In this document: piece by piece, positions 16,371-28,240 of the stretch
Layout: each line of letters starts with the position of its first letter
How positions within the stretch are numbered: the first letter of the stretch is position 1
Assembly: GCA_014529385.2 (NCBI GenBank)
Contig: CM043964.1
Coordinates: 6,603,997-6,667,996, forward strand
DNA from: Adiantum capillus-veneris
Taxonomy: Eukaryota; Streptophyta; Polypodiopsida; Polypodiales; Pteridaceae
DNA: 64,000 nucleotides
Reading direction: 5' to 3'
Notes under the pieces: model-generated
What the model was told of the DNA's origin: nothing
What the model saw: the letters and a program-made list of their open reading frames with translations, nothing else
Database searches by the model: none
Program-made: the position numbers and the translations under genes

Positions 16371-16581
16371 AAGCATCTACTCCTGTGGTTGAGAAAAATC
16401 ATTTTCCACACATACAAAAATTCATTTCCTTGATTTTGTCAAGAGGAAGTTTTAGAAAATTATGCTTTTTTTCTGGAGTTTCACACTTTTTTCTCTATTT
16501 TGGGCCGGAATTTCTCCTTTCTCCCCTTGCCTTCAGCCAGCTATGTTCCCTGCAGCCCCGACGACCTAGGGTGAATAGTGC

Positions 16582-16646
<65 letters not shown>
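16004..16646. repeat. Array unit 8, left half only
   Basis: The unit runs into its second (GA)n tract (about 16584-16646), where two successive LINE fragments begin. Its right half is not found further right, because a gypsy LTR follows the second LINE. Confidence 0.88.
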
Positions 16647-16650
<4 letters not shown>

Positions 16651-17113
16651 GTTCTATTATCGTCCTGGGAGGTCAAATATGACCTATGGGACCAAATGAA
16701 CATGTCACGTGGTGTGAGTGGAGTTCATAAGTGACTCTCGATGCTTAAAAATGGATGAAATGAGCGTCGCAATAGAGAGTCCACATCGTGGTTGGGAGAG
16801 AAGGTATGTAGGGAGAGATCATGGCTGAATATATGGGGAAAAGAGGACCTAATGTGGTCCAAAGCTGAGCACTCAAGTAGTGTGTGGTACTCACTCTCTC
16901 GCACTTGACGAGGGCATAAGGTGCAAAGTCGATGACACTCCTCGCCAGTGCCCCAACGTCCTGTCTCGCAGCATAGAGAATGGGAGCTAAGACGAATGGA
17001 GGCAATGGTGCGGATCGCACTCAACGGGATCGGCTCAAGGATGTAGGAATGGCTTCCGTTACCTCGTTCCGAGAAGAAGAGAGATTTGTAGTTTGGGGCA
17101 ACGTGTGTGGTGT

Positions 17114-17118
<5 letters not shown>
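16647..17118 (-). mobile_element. LINE copy B2, short 5'-truncated 3' fragment
   Basis: A ~470 bp subfamily B end, with ATTAGTTCTATTATCGTCC at its 3' edge and GTGTGGTGTAATGG at its truncated 5' edge. (GA)n lies on both sides (16584-16646 and 17119-17192). It encodes only the CCHC-bearing ORF2 C-terminus, including CTLCPRQVRESEYHTLLEC. Confidence 0.92.

Positions 17119-17192
<74 letters not shown>
17119..17192. repeat. (GA)n tract between two LINE copies
   Basis: A ~74 bp GA run with one GGA interruption. LINE B2 ends on its left and LINE A2 begins on its right. Confidence 0.95.
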
Positions 17193-17198
<6 letters not shown>

Positions 17199-17238
17199 TA
17201 GATAGATTTTATTATCGTCCTCGGAGGTCAAATATGAC

Positions 17239-19026
17239 CTATGGGACCAAAGTCACATGTGATGTAGTATGTGTATGGATGATGAGTGACTCTCGATGCT
17301 CCAAAATTGTAGTGATGAGAGTCGCAATGAAGAGCCCACACTTTGGCTGGGAGAGGAAAGTGTGTAGGTCTAAGTTATGGCTGAAAATGTGAGAGAAGCA
17401 AGTTTGTTGGATGTGATCAAAAGCTGAGCACTCTAGTAGTGTGTGGTACTCAGACTCTCGAACTTGCAGTGAGCATAATGTGCACAATCTATTTGACTCT
17501 TCTCCATTGCCCCAACGCCCTATCTCACATCGAAGGAAATGGGAGCTAAGCCGAATTGCTACGATAGTGCGTATCGCGGACAAGGGAATAGGCTCAAGCA
17601 TGTAAGTTTGAGTACAGTTTCCTCTCTCAGCGAAGAACATGGTTTTGTAGTTGGGGGCAATATAGGTGGTGTAATGTATGAAGCGTGACCCACCGGATTT
17701 CTCCCAAGCCGTAATACATTGGCGTTGTAGAAAAGCTTCATTCACCTCAGAGTCAATTGAAGCATCATGTAGCAAGTGTAATGCATCCCATCTCCCAAAC
17801 CACTTCTTTATGTCTTACATCCATCCCGTGCTCAAGCTGTTGCTTTTATGCGTCTTTTGAAACTTTTTTGCTTGCTTCCATGCAATTGTAGGAAGTCGAT
17901 GTGAGGGTTTTGACGCATCTTTATCACCTCAGAGTCAATTGAAGCATCATGTAGCAAGTGTAATGCATCCCATCTCCCAAACCACTTCTTTATGTCTTAC
18001 ATCCATCCCGTGCTCAAGCTGTTGCTTTTATGCGTCTTTTGAACTTTTTTGCTTGCTTCCCATGCAATTGTAGGAAGTCGATGTGAGGGGTTTTGACGCA
18101 TCTTTATCATGTACTCCACAACCCTTTCCATGCCCATAACCTCAATTGGAAGAGATCCCGACTCAAGAAGTAAGAGCATATATGGTGTTTGTGTCTTAAC
18201 TTGGAGAAAGTTTGTAAGAAAACGCTTTTGGACATTCTCAAACTCTTTCCAAGTAGACTTTGAGATGCTCCCTCCCCACACTTCAACTCCATAAAGAAGA
18301 ACCGGTGTCACCAATGCATCAAAAAGATACTTCTTGAGAACCCAACACTTGATGTTTCCCGCATTACACATGTTCTCAAATGCATAATATGCTCTCTTTT
18401 CCCGCTTCCAAACGACGCATAGCACATTCATGCCACTTGTGATTGGATGGAACCTCAAGGCCAAGGTACTTAAAGCTCTCAACAACTTCAAGTGTCTCGT
18501 TGTTGTACACAATGCATGGCTTCTCCTTATGGTTGGTTTTCACAAGCATAACCTTTGTTTTGGATTCATTTACAATCAGCCCACTATGCAAGCAAAAGTT
18601 CTCAAGGACAACCATAAGCTTTTGTGCATCTTCTAAAGTGTGTGCTAGAAGCACTACATCATCCGCATACAACAAAAGCATGATTACCGCATTGCAAATA
18701 GTCACCTCTTCAATGCCTTCTTCTTGCATAAAGTCAAGTACCATTTGTTCCAATTGATCGATGCATAGACCAAAGAGAGTTGGTGATAATGGACATCCTT
18801 GTTTAACCCCAATAGTGCTTACAAAAATTTCTGAAATTTCTCTTCCCATGCGCAATTGACAAATCACCTTCTCATAGATTCGAGAAACCGCAAGCATAAA
18901 CTCACTTGGCACTTGGAGTTCTTCCATCCTTCTCCACAAATTGTTACGTGGAATCATATCAAAGGATTTCTTAAAGTCCACAAAACAACAATACAATCGC
19001 TTGCCTTTCAACCAACTTTCCTCCAT
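17239..19026 (-). pseudogene. LINE ORF2 C-terminal half, subfamily A
   Basis: RT fragment 19026-18376 has CCFVDFKKSFDMIPR, GVKQGCPLSPTLFGLCID and LLYADDVVLLAH. Fragment 18512-17997 continues with the thumb region. Fragment 17775-17239 carries the CCHC end CTLCSLQVRESEYHTLLEC. Lesions: a one-base insertion near 18399, TGGATGTAAGAC giving a stop near 17999 and again in the duplicated copy near 17817, and a 182 bp tandem duplication. It preserves the C4 run (18807-18810) that is one base short in A1. Confidence 0.9.
17743..18108. repeat. 182 bp tandem duplication inside LINE A2
   Basis: CACCTCAGAGTCAATTGAAG begins at 17743 and again at 17925. The two copies run to TTTATCA at about 17926 and 18109 and differ only by single-base indels, so the duplication is recent. 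Confidence 0.92.
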
Positions 19027-19058
19027 GAGAACACGAAGAGTGACAAGATGATCAATGG

Positions 19059-19437
19059 TATCTTCCTAGTAGATATCCAAAAGAGATATGGAAAAAAATA
19101 TGGAAAATATTTAAAAACAATATATATTGGGAATCTCAATAGCTATAGGATCTAGCTAGAGTTTTAGATAATTATGAGATAGTAAGAAGAAAACACCAAC
19201 ACTGTTTTTTCCACGTTAAAGAGGCACAGTCTTTGATGCTTTTTCTCGCAGTACTTTCTAACAGTAGAGTAAAATTAAAATATATTACGTTTGAGATAAA
19301 TACTAAAAGAGGTAGACAGCTTATTCTTAAACTTAGCTATATATATGTACATTATAGAAGCTATTATCATAGATCTAAAAGTCTCAAAATAAATCTTGTA
19401 GAACATGTTCCCATTATGTACTTGCCACAACACGACA
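19059..19437 (-). repeat. 3' LTR of the gypsy element (379 bp)
   Basis: It matches 26675-27049 throughout, with scattered substitutions. In element sense it begins TGTCGTG, but its end reads GAAGATA rather than the usual CA. The polypurine tract abuts the start. Confidence 0.88.
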
Positions 19438-19439
19438 TC

Positions 19440-20673
19440 CACCCCCTCTAAACCTGCACATCCTCCGGTATGTGCCACATTTATTCTTTGCAAGTTCAAT
19501 CCCCTTGTAGATTCTCCTTGTATTCATCTTTATCCAAAGCTTCATCTTCGCTTTGATCTTCATTTGCAATGTTCTCTTCCTCCTCCTCAACATTGACTGT
19601 GGACCATTGTCTTCTCTTCTCTTAAACATTTTGATTCTTTTTCCTGCAATGGAAATCTTTACTGCTGTCCCATCTAGTTCAGACAAGCTACAAGTAGCAT
19701 TTTCATGCACATGCTTTACAATATATGGTCCAAACCATCTTTTCGAGAACTCGCGCATGGATGTATGCTGGTTATCAAAGCTACTATCGTACACTAAAAC
19801 CCAATCACGTTCATCAATTGCCTTGCTCCTGAGCCTATGCCTCTTATCAAAGTAGTCCTTGTTTTTCAACCTTGCATTTTTCAATCGCTCTATTGCAGTC
19901 TCAATGTCTTCAGGCCTTATACATAGTGCAAGAAGCTCTTTCCTGTTAAGCCCATCCTTCCAAGGTAGTATATTCCATGTGGGAATTGTATCTTCAATTG
20001 GCATCACAGGCTTTTGACCATACATCAGCTCAACTCTTCCTTCACAAATCTTGGCCAAAGCTTTTATGATAGGAGGATGCCCCCTTTCACTCTTTCCATT
20101 TCCTTCCGGATTGTAAGCTGTAGTAAGGGAAAGCTTGATTCCCAATCTGGAAAAGAACTTTCTTGCTTCTTCGGCATCTAGTTTTCCCTTGTCTACAGTG
20201 ATTTTTCCCACACAATCATAACGACAAATCACATCGTGAAGAAGAAATTTGCATACAGCTTCTGTGGTTTTTGCCCTCAATGCTCGTCCTTCAACCTGGT
20301 TAGTTAAGTCCTCTCGTGCAAGGACTAAGTATCTCATCTGCCAGAGTCCTAGAGGCATTGTGACTAGATCCACAACCCACTTGTAGTGCATGGAAAGTGG
20401 ATATGTAGGGTGTAGCCCATCACGATGCCGTACATTTGAATACATCTCACAAGTTACACAAGACTCTACAAACTGGGATACATCTTTATACATACCCTTC
20501 CACCAGTATCTTTCTTTCAACTTTGAGAAGGTTGTCCATACACCCCTATGTCCAGCCCATAGACTCTCATGAAACTCTTGCATGAGATTTACTTGAGTCT
20601 CTTTATCACATATAGCCCTTTGTGGTGTAGCACCTTTTGTTTTAGGATACTTCCATAAGTAACCATCCTTCAA
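19440..20673 (-). pseudogene. Gypsy integrase region, internally deleted
   Basis: The N-terminal zinc motif is seen as HESLWAGH followed by CVTC (H-H-C-C). The catalytic acidic residues fit WVVDLVT, ITVDKGK (usually TDNG) and YNPEGNGKSERGH. Directly after ALAKICEGR the frame continues with VELMYGQKPVMPIED; in related integrases I expect roughly 40 more residues between these motifs, so an in-frame deletion is likely. A basic C-terminal region runs toward the 3' LTR. The frame is otherwise open for ~400 codons, the longest in the element. Confidence 0.85.
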
Positions 20674-20939
20674 AAAGTACCCATATGAGTTCTTGCGTAT
20701 CCTTTTAAACTCTTGATCCGACCAACCATCCTATATTGTTAAAGAACTTAAATAATGTCCAATAAGCAGCCAATCTCCATCATATATCTCTTCTAAAAAT
20801 GAATCAAGAGAATTAGCCATGCAAGCATGATCAGCCTTCACATGAGCAATGGAATAGAACTTTGTGCCTACATCATCACTCTCATCAATCATACCTTGTT
20901 CATCTTCATAACTTGTCCTAGATAGCATGGTGCTACTAG

Positions 20940-22640
20940 ATTATCCTTTATTGCAATATGCTTGAATTCAGGATTCAAGGACTTAATGTATCTACCTTAG
21001 CATGGCAATGTCCGGGGTTGAGCAGCTTGCAATCATGCCAAGAAGTGGGAGACAATCTGTTTCTACCACCACATATGCTCCGATCAGGTACTCCTTATCG
21101 CATTTTAGTGCGGTAACCACCCCACAACTCTCTCTTTACCTGTGGATAGTTTCTTTGGCAAGCACTTAAAACCTTTGCTCCAAATCTCACCACATACATG
21201 TGGCCTTCTTCATCATCTTGCCCTATTGCCCATCCAATACCTGTTGGACTAGTGTCAACTGTGACAACCACTGGCCTTTCACACTCATAGTTCACCTTTC
21301 TCAAAGTTGGTGCTGATTGGAGCAACTCCTTTAGCTTTTACATGTGCATCTTTCCATTTAAACTTTTGATTCTTCCTTAGCAATCGATAAAGAGGATCAA
21401 CTACATGTGCATAGTGCGGAATCCAAATAACGTAAAAGACACATTCACCCAGAAATCTTCTAACCTCAGTGATGCTAGTGCATATTTCTTTCATTCTTTG
21501 GATGGCATGTACCTTTGACGGACAAGGTTTTCTACCATATGGCCCACACATATGTCCCACAATGAGCACTTCATTGATGCCAACCATAGACTTTTTCCCT
21601 GACAAGGTAAGATTCTCTTCCTCCAACCTGGACAAAATTTTATCACAATCATTTATGTGATTTGCCACAAATTTGCGGCACCCCCTGAAATCCAAAGCTG
21701 CATCTTTTTCACCTTCTTCACATCCTTTGATAGGCAAGTCATCGATGAAAGGCATTGTGATTTGAGGAATAAAGTCATGTAAGACGTTATTCATCCCATT
21801 CATCATATGTGCAATTGAGTTGGTTGCTCCTTGAGGCAAGGTACACATCCTTACCAAACCTAAAGGTGTCCTCATGGTTGTCAAGTCTCTGCTTTCAATT
21901 GCAAGCTAAAATTGATCATACCCTGAGTAGAGATCTCCCATTGAGTAGATTTTCCTTCCTGCAAATGCTTTCGCAAACTCATCCACAATTGGTCTTGTAC
22001 CTACATTCCTTATTGTCACCTTGTTCACTGGTTGCATATCTTGGATGAAGCGTAAAGTACCATTCTTCTTTGGACTGTGAACCACCTGTTTGAATATGGA
22101 GCACAAGATGGCTCCAAAATCCCTATTTTGATCTTCTCATTCAATAGCTGTAGTAGCTTTGGCAAATGAGCCTTTGGAACCGGAAAAGGTCATAAGTTCC
22201 AAGGTACATGAGATATTGTAAAGATTACCATAGGAGCAATAATAGAAGGATCAACACATCCTATCTCATGTGGCTCAAACGCAAAAGCCTTACCATGTTT
22301 TGAAAGCATTTCTTTGAAGCACTTTGTCTCTTCCTGTGTTAGAAACCCTTTGTAGCCAATTTGCAACTCTTGAAAATACTCCTTTGTGAAGGTGTACCTA
22401 ATGTTTTTAGGATTCGTCAAACTTGGTTGTAAAGAAGCATGTTCAATTGTTTCCCTATTGTTGGGTGGTAAGGGTGAAGCTACTGGTTTCACCTTCTTTG
22501 CTACACTTTTGTATTTGGTTTCAACATGGACTTCTGGGCCAATTGTTTGCTCGGAACATTTGTTTTCTTTAAAGGCTTCTATGACTTGATACATCTCCAC
22601 AGAGCACACTTCTACAACTTCATTCCCAAGATGCAAACTA
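20940..22640 (-). pseudogene. Gypsy reverse transcriptase and RNase H, fragmented
   Basis: RT pieces in order: 22636-22190 (linker to the RT N-terminus); 22106-21906 with KKNGTLRFIQDMQPVN and YSMGDLYSGYDQF; 21884-21285 with TPLGLVRMCTLPQGATNS, MPFIDDLPIKG (FIDD in the catalytic YxDD position) and EVRRFLGECVFYVIWIPHY. RNase H start at 21325-21095 has VVTVDTSPTGIGWAIGQ. Stops and frameshifts separate the pieces. Confidence 0.85.
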
Positions 22641-22955
22641 GCTCCACTATAGCATCAAGCTCATCCATAGTATCTACCTAAGAAACTTGCTCACACAAAC
22701 CCAAAACATTTTCACCAAGCTCCAACAATCCACTCTCTTTCATGCCTATTTGTACACTATGTACATATTGCCTCTCACATCTCTTCAAATCTTCAAGTAC
22801 ACTATGTACATATTACCTCTCACATCTCTTCAAATCTTCAAGTTTTGTAAAAAATATTGATCCATTCCTCGTTACCAAGGAGATTTTAGAAAAAGTTTCA
22901 CCCATTTTTGGATCAGGCGAGAACTCTTTTCATTTTATACCACTGTAATCCCGCC

Positions 22956-23708
22956 CTACAATGGTACGCGGCCAAAACCCATCATTTCCCTGTGATCATG
23001 AAACTCTTTGCTAACCTTTGGTAAAGGGTGCTCTCTAAGGTTGTCACGATTTCTCTCGTGGTTTACAAAAACAGTGAGAAATTGAATAGCACGCTTACCA
23101 TCTTTGCTTCGTATCTTGGCATAGGCTGAACCATCATCCATCACCTTTGTTTCCATTCGAACACCCACAATGTAGGGTTGCCCAAGGATAAGATGATATG
23201 AAGATGTTTCTTGTATAAATAAGTTTTGTTCAATCTTTACATCACCTATTGTCACCTTTACACTTGGACATGCTGCATACAATTCACCTAATGAATTGTT
23301 TTCCACTTTGACCATCCAATCGTGCTCTGTGTCCATTGGCCATTTGCACTTGTTAAAATGACTTTTTGACATTATATTTATTTCTAATCCACGATCAATT
23401 AAGGCTACAAATGGTTCTTCAAGATCACCTACCTTGACCAAGGTCTCTGTAGTAGCTCGTGCCCAGTGACTTCTAGAATAGTGGCTCCTAGGAATGCCTT
23501 GAACTTCTTCCTCATCATCACCAAATTGGACATGTCTTACCTTCCCAGAAGATTGGTAGCATCCTACCACGGCTCCATCACCCTCTTTAGCTTGAACTTG
23601 TATCCCTTGTGTGTTTGCAGTATCGCTTTCAGCTTGGTGGACGAATAGCCTCTCCAAGTGTTTGCCTCTTTCTTTTGATGATGTCAATGATCTCTTCATG
23701 GAACTCAC
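22956..23708 (-). pseudogene. Gypsy aspartic protease region
   Basis: This is a retropepsin-like domain with the catalytic stretch FVALIDRGLEINIMSK. The family norm is D-(S/T)-G; here an Arg stands between D and G, which should abolish activity. Downstream YHLILGQPYI fits the second conserved LG motif. An open frame of 250 codons follows the gag remnants. Confidence 0.8.
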
Positions 23709-23783
23709 GCTTGGCTATGCCAAGAACTTCGCCCAAAGTAAACTCAACTTTGCTATTCAAAATCCTCTCCTCTAGCACTTTTT

Positions 23784-25342
23784 TCAAATCTGTAGCAAGC
23801 TCAATGTCAGATTGTAGTTTGTAAGCTGGACCTTTATCTTATCTTTTGTTACTTCCTTCTTCTTTTCTGTTGTAGACTCCTCCATGGTCACTTCTAGTGA
23901 AGGTGTCTCTTGTGTTGGAGGTGCCCGAGAAGGTGCTGCATCATTCTTTCCTCCACTTCTTGTAGCTCTTTTTGAAGATCCTTCATCACCATTTTCACGC
24001 CCGCGCTTCTCTTCTACAATGGCTTTATGGTTTTGGCAGTTTGTAATATAGGCATGTATGGACATTGAGTCCACTGGATCAGTCCATACTGTTTCAAGAT
24101 GTATGCAATCACCTGCTTCATTTAGAATCTCCTTTGTAAGCTTTCCTTTCTTAGCTAGTTCCATGACATTTGGCCAAAGTCTACCATGGTGATCACTCAT
24201 CTCTTCATCACTATGATGCTCAATTTTCACTCCATAAGTAGCAACCTCAATTGAAGAGGTGGCATGGTTAGCTACCATATCTTCAACTAAAGTTTGCATT
24301 CCCCCCTTTCCAAAGTTAGTTCTCAATGGTAAATCTGTCTCCCTTGAGTGGATTTTACCATCCTTAAAAAAAACAACATTTTTCTTAAAGCATCACTAAA
24401 ACTATCACAATCCCTTCTTACATGGTATGTGCTATCACACCAAATGGATCTGTGAACAAACACTTCTTTGGGTTGTTGTCTTTGCCTAGGAACTAGACCC
24501 AATGGTTGGCCTTTCTCTTCAAGCTTTGCAAGTTTTACTTTTAGGTCACACATTCCCTTTACAATCTCATCTAGCATGGAATCATCAAACTTAGGAGCTA
24601 CAAAGGTTGGCTTTACCATTTTGTCAGAGGTTGAGCAAGAAGGACTTGTAGTGTTGACTACCATCTTGTCTCTCCTTCTTTGTTGCTTGGCAAGTAGTGA
24701 GACAACACCTTCCACCTCATTCCAAATGGTCTTTAGTCCTTGCTCTGTATCTTTATCTTCAAGAAACAACTCCAAATTCTCTTGGAACTCTTTACTTGCA
24801 TCTTGTAAGAAAAGATTTGTCTTTTCTGCTTCTAGTGTGGCCTTTTCTGTCCTTGTGAGTTGTGCATAGCACCACTCAAATTCCCTCAGTAGCTCTGTTA
24901 TTGAGAATCCTTCCTTTGGTTTGGCTACCCACTCCACGAATGTCCTTTTGGTCACTCTCTCTGAATCCTCCATGAAATATTCTTCTTTCAAATCTAGTTT
25001 GAGTTCTTTCCAGTTTTGCCCATGCCCATCTTTAATTGCCCTCACATGTTCCCTAATTTCAGGAACCACAACTAGCTCAAAGATTTGAATCATTTCACCT
25101 TCTGTGACGCGATGAAGCTCCATCTCCTTCACATACTCCCATAGGTATTTGGTCACATCTTTGCCATCAAATTGATCCATCTTGTTGACGACCGCTTGTA
25201 TGGCTTTGGTTGTTGAAATCTCCCTTCTTTCAGTGGCATGTTGTTGTTGCATGAACATTGCAAATGCTTGAAACATTTTCATTGTTGCTACGTCAAAATG
25301 CATACCATGTTGCTCCGCTTGATCACCCATGGCTTCCCACAA
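23784..25342 (-). pseudogene. Gypsy gag region, in two frames
   Basis: 25342-24323 (339 codons) has a Gln-rich helical N-terminus and the segment FDGKDVTKYLWEYVKEME, typical of a retrotransposon capsid, then a long Glu/Lys-rich helical stretch and a CDS...HVRRDCDSF remnant of a cysteine-rich end. 24326-23784 continues in another frame with a charged linker. I place it as gag from its order upstream of protease and the capsid-like motif. Confidence 0.75.
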
Positions 25343-26674
25343 AATCTCACCCTAGAGGTTTCACGTCGAGTGTATAGGTCTTCTAGGTTCATAACTCCAA
25401 GAATCTTTAAGGCCTACAACAATATGACTATATTTACATCAAAAGAGAAGTTATAGTCTATAAGGGGTAGTATAATGGGATCCGGCGATTGAAGAATTAT
25501 TCTTAGCCTTTGGGCACCAAAGAGAAATACGATTCGCTGTTGGAAATGAATTTTACGGCTAATCCAAACATTAATTCGAATTGATTGCACGGAGTGAAAT
25601 GTAAAGAAATTTATAGCATGTGGATTAGGGTTATTCATCTAAGATAGCTCAAGTATAAACAAGCATAGACGTAAGAGAAATGAAAAGAGAAGAAGAAGAG
25701 AAATTCCCTCCCAAGCCCCATTCTTGCCCGTAGGCAATAAGGATACCGTGGAGAGAGATGTACCCATAGCAAGGAGAACCTAGATCTCGTAGAGAGAATG
25801 AGCTTCTAAAGAGCAAAGATGTGGGTGAGAATGTTTATATGAGATATGGAGAATTGGAAGTTGATAATAGCTAGAGTTAGGAATAGATTAGGAGATAGGA
25901 ATAGAGATGAAGATTAGGCTAGAGATGAAAAACAAGAAGCAAAAACCAACAAAAACACAACTCTTCGTGAGACCTTTGAGAGTGTTTGCCACTTTGATGA
26001 AGAGATTGGTAGAGACAATACTCAAGCCTTGGTTTGATGCACCCAATTCAAGTTCTTTGATTAGATTTTATGAAGCTTATACAAGGTTGGCTAGCTTTCC
26101 TCAAGGAACAAGTGTAGAGATTGTGCTTAAGTCTATGGCTAATCACAATGTGGCACTACTCCCTTCACTCTCTAATGAATGGTGACTCCCTCCCCCCCTT
26201 CACTCCCTATTGATGATGCCCCTTTCAAGGAAGAAGAGGGCCCTTTTTATAGGTGAAGAGAGACCTCAAGGAATATCCAAGAAAGAGTTTGGCCAATGTG
26301 AACAAGAACTAGCAAAGTTTGAAATGACTTGTGCTTGCCTGATGTGGACAAACCACCATAAAAATCATAGCTCAACGCTCATAACTCCAAAAATTCTAAA
26401 AACAATTGAGCAAAAAGCTGACCTTATCAGCTACAACTTTCATGTTGAACATGTCTTTAGATTCGAAGGTCTTCTATGTGCCAAAAATTCAGCCAAATAA
26501 TGTATTTTTTAAAACTACAAAGGTCTTTTGGTGGACCTCTTAGCTTGGTGCTCCATTTGATTCCAATGGACACCTCATGCAGTATGAAAGCATGACCTTG
26601 GCATCCTTTTAATAATGAATTAGAATAGGTGCATCTTTGAAAATTATGCAAGAGAGGATCCTACTAGGATTTAA
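25343..26674 (-). other. Gypsy 5' untranslated leader, no gene seen
   Basis: About 1.3 kb lies between the 5' LTR and the gag start. It is A/T-rich with short unconvincing frames on both strands. CCTAGTAGGATCC next to the LTR edge partly mirrors the LTR end CTACTAGGAAG. Confidence 0.6.
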
Positions 26675-27049
26675 TATCTTCCTAGTAGATATCCAAAAGA
26701 AATATGAAAAAAAATATGGAAAATACTTAGAAAAAATATATATTGGGAATCTCAATAGCTATAGGATCTAGCTAGAGTTTTAGATAATTATGAGATAGTA
26801 AGAAGAAAGCACCAACGCTTTTTTTCCAACGTTAAAGAGGCACAACCGTTGATGCTTTTTCTCACAATACTTTCTAACAGTAAAGTAAAAAATATATTAC
26901 GTTTGAGATAAATACTAAAAGAGGTAGGAAGCTTATTCTTATACTTAGCTATATATATGTACATTATAGAAGATATTCTCATATATCTAAAAGTCTCAAA
27001 ATAAATCTTGTAGCACCTGTTCCCATTATGTACGTGCCACAGCACGACA
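26675..27049 (-). repeat. 5' LTR of the gypsy element (375 bp)
   Basis: It pairs with 19059-19437. The element-sense start is TGTCGTGCTG. Several substitutions and small indels separate the two LTRs, so the insertion is not recent. Confidence 0.88.
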
Positions 27050-28090
27050 ACGTGGCATGCTTTTATGCACATCTTTGTTCATTTGCTCAAGATTTATATA
27101 GACTACGCTTTCACAATGAAGCCTATGGAGAGGTCGCAAGAAGCCATTTTCAAAGTGGAATCACTCTTGAACTCAATTGGTTGTCATGGGATTAATACCT
27201 CCATTATTGCATAAAAGAAGAATAGGAGTGCTCATGAGGTTGCTCAGTAGGTATCTATGAAGAGGTTAAAGACAAGACATTTTCTCAAGAAGCCTTTGCC
27301 CAAACATCCAAATGCAAGTGCAACATCTTTATCTTTGGAAGGCCTTTGGGAGTTGTGGAAAGATCTTTGCAAGCATACAACGGACAATGATAGCAATGTA
27401 CACAATGTCAACAATCAAAAGCTAGTATGGGCTAACTTTGACAAAATGGTCAAGGTAATGTGTCTTGCAAGCACCACCAAAATGAACAATGTGAACAATT
27501 TCAAAACTTGGTGAAGGAGTTCACCAATGCGGTTGTGACAGCTTGGGATGAAACAAACATTACACATTACATGGTAAAGTGGTCATTTTGTATTTTGTTT
27601 TCGTTGTTTGTTTTACATGGTAAAGTGGCACTAACATGATTTTACATGGTAAAATGGTCATTTTGCATTTTGTTTTTGTTGTTTTTTTTACATTGTAAAG
27701 TGGCACAAACATGATTTTTGTTGTTTGGCAGCATATCCTCTATGCACATGGTGCATACTTTATGAATAGGTTTGGTTCACTAGATGTTTGGAGCACACAA
27801 GATATGGAGAAATCACACTATCGTGCCAAGGGAGTCTATTTCAAGAACACCGACATAGAGGGAGCTTGGTGCGATCTAGTTATTTAAGGGAAATGTTTGA
27901 TTGGTTTTATCGTACAACTTTTGATCGATTGGAGTGATGTAGGGAGTCGCTTTTGGCAAAGGAAGCACGTCGAGCTGCACATTGCAGATTGGCTCAGAGA
28001 TGGAGAACATCATAGGGTCTAGTGCGACATGCAGTGTGGCGAGCTTCAAGGATTAGGATAGGAAAAATTTGGGCAAGAGCTGCTTAGATA
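27050..28090 (+). pseudogene. Decayed intron-containing gene or transposase fragment
   Basis: One frame reads from about 27050 to 27510 with two in-frame stops. Further coding, EFTNAVVTAWDETNITHYM, ends at a splice donor ATG|GTAAAG (intron 27574-27731, acceptor TTTGGCAG) and continues in the next exon as HILYAHGAYFMNRFGSLDVW, then STQDMEKSHYRAKGVYFKNT. A later piece near 27895-27990 reads MFDWFYRTTFDRLE and then LLAKEARRAAHCRLAQRW. The exon 2 pattern reminds me of unnamed domains in large transposon-encoded proteins, but I cannot name the family. The 5' LTR of the gypsy element abuts its left side. Confidence 0.6.
27569..27720. repeat. ~80 bp imperfect tandem repeat inside an intron
   Basis: ACATGGTAAARTGGTCATTT recurs with the following TTTTGTTTTYGTTGTTT block near 27569 and 27648, and ACATTGTAAAGTGGCAC follows near 27691. 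The repeat starts over the splice donor. Confidence 0.75.
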
Positions 28091-28240
28091 TGTCTAAATT
28101 TTGAGTGGATAGCAAGTTGTTAGACCTTGATCATGTCTATTTTTATCATTGAGGCATGTTAAGGGTATCGTTTGAGTCTTCATTTAGGTCCTTTTTTAGT
28201 CGCCATTTACCAGTGTGTGAATGGGTCCTTGTGATCCCTC

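Larger units (their letters stand above)
17193..19058 (-). mobile_element. LINE copy A2, 5'-truncated
   Basis: Subfamily A remnant, ~1.87 kb. The 3' end has GATA steps, then ATTTTATTATCGTCCTCGG, next to the (GA)n at 17119-17192. It is close to A1 but keeps the CCHC region A1 lost. It stops at GATGATCAATGG (19058), mid RT, and joins directly to a gypsy LTR instead of a (GA)n tract, so its 5' side was rearranged. Confidence 0.92.
19059..27049 (-). mobile_element. Ty3/gypsy LTR retrotransposon, degenerate
   Basis: An ~8.0 kb element on the minus strand bounded by LTRs at 26675-27049 (5') and 19059-19437 (3'). In element order it has an untranslated leader of ~1.3 kb, gag, protease, RT, RNase H and integrase; the RT-RNase H-integrase order is Ty3/gypsy. 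A purine tract AGAGGGGGTGGA precedes the 3' LTR. No TGG-type primer site is evident after the 5' LTR and no target duplication is visible (AATGG versus ACGTG). Many frameshifts and stops show that it is dead. Confidence 0.9.

Noticed and set aside
25907-26185. 92-codon plus-strand frame in the gypsy leader
   Set aside because: It has no recognisable motif and is antisense to the element. It is more likely chance than an antisense gene.
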